DNA of 64,000 nt, from the NCBI GenBank assembly GCA_016716385.1, contig JADJWL010000006.1:62001-126000 (forward strand). The letters run 5' to 3'. This document shows positions 29,172 to 40,898 of the stretch, in pieces; the first letter of the stretch is position 1, and each line of letters begins with the position of its first letter. The translations under genes were made by a program, and so were the position numbers. Source of the stretch: Bryobacterales bacterium. GTDB lineage: Bacteria > Acidobacteriota > Terriglobia > Bryobacterales > Bryobacteraceae. Below the pieces are notes generated by a model that searched no databases, was not told the origin of the DNA, and saw only the letters and a program-made list of their open reading frames with translations.

Positions 29172-29753
29172 ATGGTTCTCTCCGACGTCGATATCAAGAA
29201 GTACATCGCGGAAGGCAAGATCCGCATCACCCCGGAACTGCCGCCGGAACAGTTCGGCAGTTGCTCGGTCGACTTCCGCCTTGGCCGCGTCTTCAGCGTA
29301 TTCGAATATAGCCGCCACCCCTACATCGACCTGCGCGACAAAGGCAGCGTGCAGGACATCATGCGCACGGTCGAGGTGCCGCCGGGCGAGCCCTTCGTCC
29401 TGCAGCCGCGCGACTTCGTGCTGGCGATCACCGAAGAGACCCTGGAACTCGACGACGACGTTCTCGGGCGCCTCGAGGGCCGGTCGAGCCTTGGACGCAT
29501 CGGCATCATTGTCCACGGGACTGCCGGCCTGTTCGATCCCGGCTGGACGGGCAAGGCCACGCTCGAACTGAGCAACCTCAGCCGGATGGCCGTCGCGTTG
29601 TATCCGGGAATGCGCATCTGCTCGTTCACCTTCGAGCAGCTTTCCTCTCCCACCTCGATGCCCTACCGCAAGAAGCCGCAGAACAAATATGCCGGCCAGG
29701 AAAGCCCGCTCGCCAGCAAACTGGTGTCCGAGGTCCGCGGCTCAGGCGTCTGA
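29172..29753 (+). CDS. dcd: dCTP deaminase (possibly bifunctional dCTP deaminase/dUTPase)
   Basis: Dcd removes the amino group of dCTP to give dUTP for dTMP synthesis. The 193-residue protein has VDFRLGRVF, PRDFVLAITEE, the nucleotide-binding GRSSLGRIG, HGTAGLFDPGW and LYPGMRICSF, all family landmarks. The sequence around HGTAGLFDPG resembles mycobacterial enzymes that also hydrolyse dUTP more than the E. coli deaminase (which has TAHRIDPG), so a bifunctional enzyme is possible. It lies 6 nt after rpoD and may be co-transcribed. Confidence 0.93.
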   Translation: MVLSDVDIKKYIAEGKIRITPELPPEQFGSCSVDFRLGRVFSVFEYSRHPYIDLRDKGSVQDIMRTVEVPPGEPFVLQPRDFVLAITEETLELDDDVLGRLEGRSSLGRIGIIVHGTAGLFDPGWTGKATLELSNLSRMAVALYPGMRICSFTFEQLSSPTSMPYRKKPQNKYAGQESPLASKLVSEVRGSGV

Positions 29754-29758
29754 GCGGG

Positions 29759-30994
29759 TCAGCGGTTCGCGATCGAGACGCGGAACATAGGCTTCCCGCG
29801 CTCTGCGGGGTCCTGCTCGTACACCGCGGCTGTCTTCGCCGGATCGTAGCCGCGCCATAGCCAGACCATCTCTTCGTGCACTTCGGCGGCACCGTGGGCG
29901 CGGTTGTGCGTGCCTTGGCCCCAACTCAAGCGGAAGTCGTAGTCCATCATCTTGAGCGAGTTCGCCATCTGGATGTTCTGGAGCGGCCAGCTCCCGTGGC
30001 TGTTTTCGAGATCGCCCGCCGCGGCCTGGAGCCAGACGCGGATGTTCCGCTTCGGCTCCTTGCGGATCTTGAAGGGATAGACATTCCCGCCTTCGATCAC
30101 GCCCGGGAGCCAGCGGATGCTGGTGAAGCTCCCAATGCGCGATAGGACACGGCTGAACTGGTCCGGCTGGTGCCAGGCGGCGTTAAACGCACAGATCCCG
30201 CCCGAGGAGTCGCCGGCAATAGCCCGGCTGTAGCCGTCGCGGCGGATGCTGTAATCTTTGTAAACCTCAGGCAAAATCTCGTCCCGCAGGAAGCGGGCGA
30301 ACGTGTCGTTCACGACGTCGTATTGTTGCGAACGGACCCGCTCCTCGCCAATGAACCCCGGGGAGATGAAGACGTGCACGATGATCGGGATCTTCTTCTG
30401 GTGAGTCAGGTTCTCGAACACGATCTGCGACCGCCACCGGAAGCGGTCGGCGAGTTGTTCGCCATCCTGCCAGACCATCAGTGCGGCGGGTGTGGCTGGG
30501 TCGTACTGCGCCGGCGCCCACACCCAGTAGTCGGACTTCATTCCGGGGTAAAGTCGGCTCGTGTGGACCCGCTTCTCTGTCAGCTTGCCTTTCGGGACGC
30601 CCGGCTGTTCGTAGGCTTCCGGTGGATAGGCGGGGACGTCGGTCCGCCCGCCGAAGCGTTCGCCGCCGCGCAGGTAGTGGAACGAATGAATGGTGCCGGT
30701 GGGGAGGCGGCCGAAGGCGTACCAGAGATTCCCGGCGCCGCGCCGCAGGGCCGGGCCGCGCTGCTCGTTGACGAACAGCATCGGCGCCGACGCCGACTCG
30801 ACGGCCCAGAGAAAGTCCTCGCCATGGGTGAGGACCGCGGTCCCGTTGCCGGTCCCTTCCGCGCCGAGCGCGTCCAACACAGCCTGCCGGAACTCCGCTG
30901 GATTGCCCCGCGCCTGCCGGGCCAGTTCAGCGACGCGGTTCTCTTCGGCGGAACACAAGCCCGCCACACACAAAACCAGGAGAAAACGGGTCAT
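29759..30994 (-). CDS. Exported esterase (IroE/Fes-like alpha/beta hydrolase)
   Basis: The 411-residue protein has a signal peptide (about 1-16) and an N-terminal carbohydrate- or ligand-binding-like segment (about 60-130). An alpha/beta-hydrolase domain of the esterase D / enterochelin-esterase type follows: YWVWAPAQYD, IIVHVFISPG, and the nucleophile elbow in AIAGDSSGGICAF, where the middle Ser is the likely nucleophile. QGTHNRAHG may supply the catalytic His. It should cleave ester bonds outside the cytoplasm. It is 15 nt after the CehA-like gene on the same strand. Confidence 0.82.
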   Translation of the reverse strand: MTRFLLVLCVAGLCSAEENRVAELARQARGNPAEFRQAVLDALGAEGTGNGTAVLTHGEDFLWAVESASAPMLFVNEQRGPALRRGAGNLWYAFGRLPTGTIHSFHYLRGGERFGGRTDVPAYPPEAYEQPGVPKGKLTEKRVHTSRLYPGMKSDYWVWAPAQYDPATPAALMVWQDGEQLADRFRWRSQIVFENLTHQKKIPIIVHVFISPGFIGEERVRSQQYDVVNDTFARFLRDEILPEVYKDYSIRRDGYSRAIAGDSSGGICAFNAAWHQPDQFSRVLSRIGSFTSIRWLPGVIEGGNVYPFKIRKEPKRNIRVWLQAAAGDLENSHGSWPLQNIQMANSLKMMDYDFRLSWGQGTHNRAHGAAEVHEEMVWLWRGYDPAKTAAVYEQDPAERGKPMFRVSIANR

Positions 30995-31009
30995 GAACCC
31001 GTTAGCCTA

Positions 31010-33481
31010 TCAATTCCGCGCAGCACGTGCGACCAGGATCGGGTGGCCAAGAGTATCGCCGCTCGGCCGGAAGCCCTTGCCATCCGTATCGACATAGATC
31101 GGGTTCGTATAGGCCATCGGGCGCATGCCGGATTCCCAACTCCGGCCCCAGCCCTTCTCCAGCGTGGACTTCTCGCCCACCGCGACAACGATCAGATGCG
31201 CATCGCGCTGCAGTTTCACTTCAATCTTCTCGTCGAAGTTCACGACCCCGTCGCGGAACATGCGCGCGTGACGGTCGCGCGTGAAGTTGTACTCCGCCGG
31301 CTGGCGGCCGTTGACCAGCACCTGCACGCGGTCCACGTCCATCCAGTTCGGCGTCTGCACCCGCACCTTGAGCGTGACGCCGCCCGCCGCGATCACGGTC
31401 GATCCGATCGGCGTGCCGTCGTCGAGCGTCACTTCGAGGAACGGACCGTTGGTGACCATCATCCGGCCGGCCTTGCTGTGGCGGATGATCTCGTCGGGAT
31501 CGATATCGCCCGGCACATCGACGCGGCTCGGAACGTAGGTGCGCCATGAGCCCACGCCGTTGCCAAAGATACGGTGCGCGTCGCTCACCGCGACGCACCA
31601 CATGTGGCGGCCCTGGTTCAGCAGTTGCAACCACCCGAATGTGCGGTTCTCCAGCACCTGGGGCTCGTTTCCCCGCATCCGTTCGTAGCTGGGATTGAGA
31701 TTCAAAATCTCGGTGCTCCAGACTTCGGCGGCATCGACAAGGCTTTCGAAGCCGACGTAGCCGCCGTCCTCGATGCCGTCGCGGTTGCGGTCGTTGAAGA
31801 TCTCGCCGACGACCGGGTGATTGGCCTGGACCCAGCGGTTCGACCCGCCATCGAACGCGTCGCGCAGGATGTGCGCCGTGATGCGCGGATCGGAACTCCA
31901 CTTCGGCGACCCGCCGTCCTGCGCGTAGGGATCGCGCTTCAGCGGGAAGGCGTTGAAATGCTGCCCGCGGCCCGTGAGCTCGATGCCGATGATCGTACGA
32001 ATCTGACGGCTCAGACCGAGGCGGTCGAGTTCCGGCTGCCAGTCGAAAATGCGGTTGTGCTCGGTCGTGGGGGCGAACTCGACATGCTCGGCGGCAAAGT
32101 TGATCAACCGGTCGCGCGTGTTGCAGTAGTTGTCGCCGCTGGGGGTCGAATGGGCGTGGAAGTCCGTCGAGACCCATCCTCTGGTATCCACCGTGCGCCG
32201 CAGGGTCGCATTGACGGCCGTCTCCTCGGCGGCTTTGACGGTGATCTCCTGCTCCACCAGGTCATACTCCGGACCGCGCGTGATGCGGACGAGGTAGTCG
32301 CCCGGGGGCAGTTGCTGGCGGAACTGGCCAGTCGAGGAATGATACTGGTGATCGCAGCCGGCGGCGCGATAGTCCGTCCCCAGATACGGGGTCGCGGTGC
32401 CGTTACGCCCGAGGAACTGTACCTTGCACGCCGACGGCTGGCCCGCTTCATCCCGCACGTTGAATCGCACCGCGGACGCCGGCGGCGGGTTGAAGTCGAG
32501 GCGCGCGGGGCGGCGCGCGGCCGCCTGGACTGTGGCGGACGCATCGGGGCGGCCGAGGTCGCTGAGGCGCGCCTGATGGCTTCCGGCAGGGAGCCGGAAC
32601 GCGACCCGGCCTTCGGCGTCGGGGTAAGCCGGCAGGGTCTGTCCCGCAATGTCCACCAGAACCGACGCGTGGACCGCCGGCTGTCCGCCGCTGTCGCGCA
32701 CCGCGCCGGACACCTCGCCTGTCTCGCCCGTGAGCGCGGCGGCCATACCGTAGGCGGCCAGCGGTGAACCAGCCACCGTCACGGCAATTTCCGTGGTGAA
32801 GGACTGTCCCGGCGCAATCGTGGTCTTGGCCGGCAGCGGCTGGCCGTTCAGCGGAATCCAGGCATAGGCTCGTTTATCGAATGGATCGATTGCGTCGCCC
32901 ACATGCGCCGCGCCCACCTGCCAGCGCTTGGAAAACTCCTTCCAGACGGGAGCCGGTGCGATCTCCACGGGTTCGCGCGATTCGTTCTTCCACTCCGAGC
33001 GCACCACGATGTGCTGCCAGCCGGGCTGCAGCCGGTACTCGTGACGCACCGCGAGTCCGTTGCCTTTGGCGGCAGTACGCACGGCCTCGACCACGGCGAT
33101 CCCGTCGCGGCCGTCGCTCGCGATACGCACCCAGTTCAGCGCTCCGCGCTGATCGCCCGGACGCAGCGCGGTCAACTGATCGTTGGCCGCGCCGCGCAGG
33201 TCGAGATCGTAGAGCGTGCCCGGCGTGGGCGTGTCATATTCGGTCATCATGTTGGCGCGGCGGTCGGGTTGATTGCCGCCGATGAGGGCCTCGACCTTGT
33301 CGTTGCGCAGGACGAAGTCGCCGAGGATGCCGTCGGCTTCTTTGCCAAGAGGCATCTCGTTCGTGTTGGTGGCGCCGATTTCGAACGCTTCGACGCCGCC
33401 GCGCTGGGCCGTCACGGCGGTGACGAGAAGAATGGCGAAGACGGAGCCTGCCACAAGGCGGAGCCAAGCCTGTCTGTTCAT
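31010..33481 (-). CDS. Exported CehA/McbA-family metallohydrolase
   Basis: The 823-residue protein has a signal peptide ending VTAQRGG and beta-rich N-terminal regions. These include a carboxypeptidase-regulatory-like repeat near VSGAVRDSGGQPAVHASVLVD. A PHP-like metallohydrolase domain follows, with STDFHAHSTPSGD (first metal site), EFAPTTEHNRIFDW and SDAHRIFGNG. The family contains CehA carbaryl hydrolase, but most exported members have unknown substrates. The ATG at 33481 begins the signal peptide. A TATACT within the palindrome CCAGTATACTGG (33489-33500) precedes it by 9 nt. Confidence 0.85.
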   Translation of the reverse strand: MNRQAWLRLVAGSVFAILLVTAVTAQRGGVEAFEIGATNTNEMPLGKEADGILGDFVLRNDKVEALIGGNQPDRRANMMTEYDTPTPGTLYDLDLRGAANDQLTALRPGDQRGALNWVRIASDGRDGIAVVEAVRTAAKGNGLAVRHEYRLQPGWQHIVVRSEWKNESREPVEIAPAPVWKEFSKRWQVGAAHVGDAIDPFDKRAYAWIPLNGQPLPAKTTIAPGQSFTTEIAVTVAGSPLAAYGMAAALTGETGEVSGAVRDSGGQPAVHASVLVDIAGQTLPAYPDAEGRVAFRLPAGSHQARLSDLGRPDASATVQAAARRPARLDFNPPPASAVRFNVRDEAGQPSACKVQFLGRNGTATPYLGTDYRAAGCDHQYHSSTGQFRQQLPPGDYLVRITRGPEYDLVEQEITVKAAEETAVNATLRRTVDTRGWVSTDFHAHSTPSGDNYCNTRDRLINFAAEHVEFAPTTEHNRIFDWQPELDRLGLSRQIRTIIGIELTGRGQHFNAFPLKRDPYAQDGGSPKWSSDPRITAHILRDAFDGGSNRWVQANHPVVGEIFNDRNRDGIEDGGYVGFESLVDAAEVWSTEILNLNPSYERMRGNEPQVLENRTFGWLQLLNQGRHMWCVAVSDAHRIFGNGVGSWRTYVPSRVDVPGDIDPDEIIRHSKAGRMMVTNGPFLEVTLDDGTPIGSTVIAAGGVTLKVRVQTPNWMDVDRVQVLVNGRQPAEYNFTRDRHARMFRDGVVNFDEKIEVKLQRDAHLIVVAVGEKSTLEKGWGRSWESGMRPMAYTNPIYVDTDGKGFRPSGDTLGHPILVARAARN

Positions 33482-33515
33482 GATGCGACCAGTATACTGG
33501 CCGAATGTCAAAAGC

Positions 33516-36323
33516 TCATGAATACAGAAAACGCCCTGTCCAGGAGCGCTCGCAGGCGGCGATCGCCTCAGGCGGACCCACGGCGACGATCTCCCCGCCG
33601 CGATGGCCGCCTTCGGGACCGAGGTCGATCACCCAGTCGGCCGCGCGGATGACATCGAGGTTGTGTTCGATGATCAACAGGCTGCCGCCGTTCTCGACCA
33701 GTCTCTGCAGCGCTGCCAGCAGCGTCGCGATGTCCTCGAAGTGAAGACCCGTTGTCGGCTCGTCGAGAATGAACAGCGTTCCCTCGCAGGACGCCATCGC
33801 CAGGTGGGACGCGAGCTTGACGCGTTGGGCCTCACCGCCGGAGAGTGTCGTGGCGGACTGCCCGAGCCGCAGGTACCCCAGCCCGACGTCGGCCAGCACT
33901 TCGAGGCGGTTCACGAGACGCCGGTGGCCGGCGAAGAACCCGATCGCCTCGTCCACGGTCAGTTGCAGAGCCTCATGGATGTTGAGCCCCTGGTAGCGCA
34001 CCTCGAGCACGCCGCTCTTGAAGCGCGTGCCCCTGCATTCCTCGCAGATCAGCTCGACATCCGCCAGGAACTGCATCTCGACCTTCACCGTGCCATCGCC
34101 CTGGCATACTTCGCACCGCCCGCCCGGTACGTTGAATGAGAAATGTCCAGGGGCGTAGCCGCGCCGCTTGGAGTCTTCCGTGTTGGCGAAAATCTGCCGT
34201 ACGAGGTCGAACGCCTGAATGTAGGTGATCGGGTTCGACCGCGGTGTGCGGCCGATCGGTGTCTGGTCGATCAGGACAAGCTCCCGCACCCACTGCGCTC
34301 CCGTCAGGCGGTCGCAGGCGACATGGGCCACCTGCGGCGCGTCATCCTCTGCGATTTCCTCCGGCAGGTCGCTGTTCTGGCGGAGCGCCTTCAGTGACTG
34401 GTGAATGACGTCGTGCACGAGCGTGGATTTGCCCGAACCGGAGACTCCGGTCATGACGGTCATCAGTCCCAGCGGGACCTCGACATCCACGTTCTTCAGA
34501 TTATGGACACGCGCCCCGTAGAAGCGCAGGGTGCGCTCCGGGTCCGGCGTCCTGCGCCGCTCCGGCGCCGTGACCTTGCGTTCGCCGCGCAGGTACGCGC
34601 CGGTCAGCGACCCGGCTCCATCCTCGATCAGGCGCTGGTAGGGGCCGGCAAAGACCACCTCGCCGCCCTGCTCGCCGGCGCCGGGTCCGAGATCGACAAT
34701 GTAGTCGGCGGCGCGCATGACGTCGGCGTCGTGCTCGACGACCAGGATCGTGTTGCCCAGGTCGCGCAGCTCGTGCAGGATGGTGACGAGCCGCGCGGTG
34801 TCTCTGCAATGCAGACCGATCGAGGGCTCGTCGAGAACGTAACACGCGCCCACAAGCCGGGAGCCGAGGCACGTCGCCAACTGGATCCGCTGCGCCTCCC
34901 CGCCGGAGAGCGTTGAGGAGAGACGGTCCAGCGTGAGGTAGTCAAGGCCGACGTCGTAGAGGAACTTCAGCCGCTGTTGGATTTCGACGAGCACCTTGCT
35001 GGCAATCGCGGACTGCTCCGGGGGCAGCGCCAGCGTGTCGAAGAACTCTTTCGCCTCGGCAATATTCATCGCCGTAACCTGCTGGATCGTGCGGCCCGCG
35101 ACGCGCACGGCCAGAGCTTGCGACCGCAGCCGGGATCCGCCGCAGTCCGGACACGCCGTGTACCCGCGGAACTTGCTGAGAAAGACCCGCACGTGCAGCT
35201 TATACTTCTTCTTCTCGACGGCTTCGAAGAAACCGCGGATGCCTGGGAAACCCTTGCCATCGCCGCGGTAGACGAAATCCTTCTCCTGGGGGGTCAGTTC
35301 GGCGTACGGGACATCGACGCGCACCCGGCCCGCACAGGCCCGCAGCAGGTGGCCGTGCCAGTGCGCGAACTCGTCCTTTCTCCAGGGGCGGATCGCTTCC
35401 TCCTCCAATGGAAGAGAGGGGTCCGGGACAATCAGATTGAAGTCGTAGTCGACCGTGTTGCCGAAACCCTGGCAGCGGGGACAGGCCCCGAACGGGCTGT
35501 TGAAGCTGAACAGCCGCGGCTCGGGCTCGGCGAACTCCTGGCCGCAGGTCTTGCATTCGAACGCCTCATTGAAGCGCAGAGGAGCGCCACCCGACGCCGG
35601 CTCGAAGATCGCTTCTCCGCCCTCCCGGTAGCAGATTTCGACCGAATCCACGAGCCGCTGCCGCAAGTCCGGATCCGCGGAAAGCGAGAGGCGGTCGGTC
35701 AGCACAAAGACAGGCTGGTCGAGATCCAGATCGATCAGCGACTCGGGCGTCGAAAACTCGAAGATCGTCCCGTTCTGGTAGAGGCGCGAGAAACCCTTGC
35801 GGCGGAGTTCCGCGAGGCGGTCCGACTTGTGCCCCTCGGGCAGGCGCGCCGGAAACAGGACGTACCAGCGGGAACCCTCCGGCTGGTCCAGCATGAGGAC
35901 GGCCACCCGGTCCACGCTATCCCGTAGGACGGGTTTCTGGCAGCGTCCGCACCAAGTCTCCCCGGCGCGCGCAAACAGCAGGCGAAGGAAGTCGTAGAGT
36001 TCTGTGGACGTCGCCACCGTCGAGCGGGGATTGCGTGTCGTGTTCTTCTGGCGGATGGCCACGGCGGGCGCGATGCCGTCGATCTCATCGACATCCGGTT
36101 TCTCCATCCGCTCCAGAAACTGCCGCGCGTAGGCGGACAACGATTCGACGTAGCGGCGCTGCCCTTCGGCATAGACGGTGTCGAAGGCGAGCGACGACTT
36201 GCCCGATCCGGAGACCCCCGTAATCACCGTAAACTGTTCATGGGGAATGCGAAGGGAGACGTTCTTGAGGTTGTGAACCCGCGCGCCGCGGATCTCGAGC
36301 GAATTCTGCACCCTATTGAGCAC
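33516..36323 (-). CDS. uvrA: UvrABC excinuclease subunit A
   Basis: UvrA is the damage-scanning ATPase of nucleotide excision repair. The 935-residue protein has two ABC modules, each with GVSGSGKS Walker A loops (one near the start, one near residue 630). It also has the two ABC signature regions (STLSGGEAQRI and TTLSGGEAQRV) and zinc-binding cysteine pairs such as CKTCGQEF, CPRCQGFG, CPDCGGSRL and CEECRGTRF. The GTG at 36323 starts the conserved SLEIRGARVHNLKN; a GTG at 36311 is a close alternative. Two exported hydrolase genes follow on the same strand within 34 nt. Confidence 0.97.
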   Translation of the reverse strand: MLNRVQNSLEIRGARVHNLKNVSLRIPHEQFTVITGVSGSGKSSLAFDTVYAEGQRRYVESLSAYARQFLERMEKPDVDEIDGIAPAVAIRQKNTTRNPRSTVATSTELYDFLRLLFARAGETWCGRCQKPVLRDSVDRVAVLMLDQPEGSRWYVLFPARLPEGHKSDRLAELRRKGFSRLYQNGTIFEFSTPESLIDLDLDQPVFVLTDRLSLSADPDLRQRLVDSVEICYREGGEAIFEPASGGAPLRFNEAFECKTCGQEFAEPEPRLFSFNSPFGACPRCQGFGNTVDYDFNLIVPDPSLPLEEEAIRPWRKDEFAHWHGHLLRACAGRVRVDVPYAELTPQEKDFVYRGDGKGFPGIRGFFEAVEKKKYKLHVRVFLSKFRGYTACPDCGGSRLRSQALAVRVAGRTIQQVTAMNIAEAKEFFDTLALPPEQSAIASKVLVEIQQRLKFLYDVGLDYLTLDRLSSTLSGGEAQRIQLATCLGSRLVGACYVLDEPSIGLHCRDTARLVTILHELRDLGNTILVVEHDADVMRAADYIVDLGPGAGEQGGEVVFAGPYQRLIEDGAGSLTGAYLRGERKVTAPERRRTPDPERTLRFYGARVHNLKNVDVEVPLGLMTVMTGVSGSGKSTLVHDVIHQSLKALRQNSDLPEEIAEDDAPQVAHVACDRLTGAQWVRELVLIDQTPIGRTPRSNPITYIQAFDLVRQIFANTEDSKRRGYAPGHFSFNVPGGRCEVCQGDGTVKVEMQFLADVELICEECRGTRFKSGVLEVRYQGLNIHEALQLTVDEAIGFFAGHRRLVNRLEVLADVGLGYLRLGQSATTLSGGEAQRVKLASHLAMASCEGTLFILDEPTTGLHFEDIATLLAALQRLVENGGSLLIIEHNLDVIRAADWVIDLGPEGGHRGGEIVAVGPPEAIAACERSWTGRFLYS

Positions 36324-36398
36324 CAGTATATCTAACTCAAGTAGGAGTACCCTATGGCCATTGTGCGGAACGACGGGCTGGGGATAAGATAGAGCGGA

Positions 36399-36974
36399 AT
36401 GAGTTCTTCAACGATGGGCGGCGCGCCGGGCGAGCCCCCGCTCCATTGTTACGCGCTGGTCACCTACGTCCCCCATCCGCTGCGCAAGTTTCTTGACGAC
36501 CTGCGGCTGGAGTTGGTGCCGGGGTGCGCGCCGCACGCCCACGTATCCGTCCTGCAGCCGCGCTGGCTCGACCTCGAAGCCGCCGAGGCGGCCCGGTTCG
36601 TCCGGTCCCGAGCCTCGGAGTTTTCTCCGTTCGACTTAGAGGCGACGCAGGTTGCCATCTTCCCGGTCTCCAACGTGGTGTATCTGGAGCTCGGCCGCGG
36701 GCAGAACGATTTGTACCTGCTACACCGGTCGATGAACGATGGACCGCTGCTGTACGAGGCGCAGTTCCCTTACCATCCGCACATTACCCTGGCGCAGGGT
36801 CTGACCGGACACCAGGCGCAGGAAGCGTGTCAGGTGGCGACGCAGCGCTGGAGGGAGTGGCGCGGCCCCCGCAGCTACTCGGTCGACCGCCTGACGTTCG
36901 TCCAGAGCCCGTCGCCGGATTGCTGGATCGATCTGGAGACAGTCTCCCTGGCGGCAGTTCCATCCATTTTCTAA
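36399..36974 (+). CDS. 2H phosphoesterase (2'-5' RNA ligase-like)
   Basis: The 191-residue protein has the two H-x-(S/T) motifs of the 2H superfamily: HAHVSVL (about residues 46-52) and YHPHITLA (about 127-134). These enzymes act on 2'-5' linkages or cyclic phosphates in RNA and nucleotides, and the substrate here is unknown. It is divergent from uvrA. A TAAGAT with a TTGTGC 18 bp upstream lies just before the ATG, a plausible promoter. Confidence 0.82.
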   Translation: MSSSTMGGAPGEPPLHCYALVTYVPHPLRKFLDDLRLELVPGCAPHAHVSVLQPRWLDLEAAEAARFVRSRASEFSPFDLEATQVAIFPVSNVVYLELGRGQNDLYLLHRSMNDGPLLYEAQFPYHPHITLAQGLTGHQAQEACQVATQRWREWRGPRSYSVDRLTFVQSPSPDCWIDLETVSLAAVPSIF

Positions 36975-36993
36975 CCGGCCCGTGACAGTGTCC

Positions 36994-37023
36994 TTGCTTT
37001 CCAGCGCTCACCTTGGGGATAAT
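36994..37023 (+). promoter_or_regulatory. Candidate promoter for clpX
   Basis: TTGCTT (36994-36999) and GATAAT (37018-37023) are 18 bp apart. The transcript would start near 37030, leaving a leader of about 100 nt before clpX. The leader has no obvious long stem. Confidence 0.4.
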
Positions 37024-37129
37024 GACGAATGAGGTTGTCTCATCGGGGACCCGACTCGCGGACCCCAAGACAGTCGAGCAGGCTTGAGCCAGCCATGAGG
37101 GAAAGACGGAAACGTCAAGGAGAAATGGC

Positions 37130-38404
37130 GTGAAACGAGCCGGATCTGACGACGCGCTGCGTTGTTCGTTCTGTCACAAGAGTCAAGACGTAGTCGGCAA
37201 GCTAATCTCCTCCCCCAGCGATTACCCCAGAGCGTACATCTGCGACGAGTGCATTGCCGTCTGCAACTCTATCCTGGAAGACGACAAGGCCGACCAGCCG
37301 CTGTCCGCCCCGAGTAAGCTGCCGAAGCCGCTTGAGGTGAAAGAGTACCTGGATCAGTACGTCATCGGGCAGGATCCCACGAAGAAGAAGTTGGCCGTGG
37401 CTGTCTACAACCATTGCAAGCGCATCCACATGAACAAGATGCGAGGCAATGACGTGGAACTGGCCAAGTCCAACATCCTGCTGATCGGGCCCACGGGCAC
37501 CGGCAAGACGCTGATGGCGCAGACCCTGGCCAGGATTCTCGACGTGCCGTTCGCGATTGTCGACGCGACGACGCTCACCGAAGCCGGTTATGTCGGCGAG
37601 GATGTGGAGAACATCATCCTCAAACTGCTCCAGGCGGCCGACGGCGATGTCCAGCGCTGCCAGCAGGGCATCATCTATATCGACGAGATCGATAAGATCT
37701 GCCGTAAGGATGAGAATCCGTCGATTACCCGCGATGTCTCGGGGGAGGGCGTCCAGCAGGCGCTGCTCAAGATCCTTGAAGGCACGGTGGCCAACGTGCC
37801 GCCGCAGGGTGGACGCAAGCATCCGCACCAGGAGTTCACGCCGGTCGATACAACGAACATTCTGTTCATCTGCGGCGGAGCGTTCGTCGGGATGGAGAAG
37901 GTGGTCGCGCGCCGCGTCGGCAAGAAGTCGATGGGCTTCCTCTCGTCTCCCGAAAAAGGCGCCAACCCGCAGCCTGTGGGGCAGAGCGGGCGCCGGGACA
38001 TTGCGCTGCTCGAGCAGATCCAGCCGATTGACCTGATCAAGTTCGGGTTCATCCCGGAGTTCATCGGACGCATGCCGGTGGTCGCCGTGCTCGACGACCT
38101 CGACAAGGCGGCGCTCGTCCAGATCCTCTCGAAGCCCAAGAACGCGATCATCCGCCAGTATCAGAAACTGTTCGAGTACGAGAACGTGCGCCTCAAGTTC
38201 TCCGATGACGCCTTGGAGGCGATTGCGGCCCTGGCGATGGAGCGGCGGGTCGGAGCCCGCGGCCTGCGCATGATCCTCGAAGATCTGATGCTAGACTTGA
38301 TGTATTACCTGCCTTCCTACAAGAAGGTCCGGGAGTTCCAGGTCACCAAGGAGATGGTCCTGGCTCAGAAGATCAATCTGACCCTGCTCGAAAAAGCAGG
38401 CTAA
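37130..38404 (+). CDS. clpX: ATP-dependent Clp protease ATP-binding subunit ClpX
   Basis: ClpX unfolds proteins and feeds them to ClpP. The 424-residue protein has the N-terminal zinc-binding domain (CSFCHKSQ, CDECIAVC), Walker A GPTGTGKT, the pore loop GYVGED, Walker B IIYIDEIDKI, and the RRVGARGLR sensor-2 region. The start is a GTG preceded 8 nt earlier by AAGGAG. clpP and trigger factor, its common neighbours, are not in the window; lon follows 66 nt downstream. Confidence 0.97.
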   Translation: MKRAGSDDALRCSFCHKSQDVVGKLISSPSDYPRAYICDECIAVCNSILEDDKADQPLSAPSKLPKPLEVKEYLDQYVIGQDPTKKKLAVAVYNHCKRIHMNKMRGNDVELAKSNILLIGPTGTGKTLMAQTLARILDVPFAIVDATTLTEAGYVGEDVENIILKLLQAADGDVQRCQQGIIYIDEIDKICRKDENPSITRDVSGEGVQQALLKILEGTVANVPPQGGRKHPHQEFTPVDTTNILFICGGAFVGMEKVVARRVGKKSMGFLSSPEKGANPQPVGQSGRRDIALLEQIQPIDLIKFGFIPEFIGRMPVVAVLDDLDKAALVQILSKPKNAIIRQYQKLFEYENVRLKFSDDALEAIAALAMERRVGARGLRMILEDLMLDLMYYLPSYKKVREFQVTKEMVLAQKINLTLLEKAG

Positions 38405-38470
38405 GGCTGCGGAGCGGGCCGGGGCGTTCGCGTTCCGGAGCCGGTCCTCCTCCCTCGGTCCCTGACAACG

Positions 38471-40885
<2,415 letters not shown>

Positions 40886-40898
40886 GTCGCCGGAAAGC

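Noticed and set aside
33496..33511. TTGACA followed by TATACT as a full promoter for the CehA-like gene
   Set aside because: The boxes are only 9 bp apart, too close for a sigma-70 pair; only the TATACT is kept as a possible -10.
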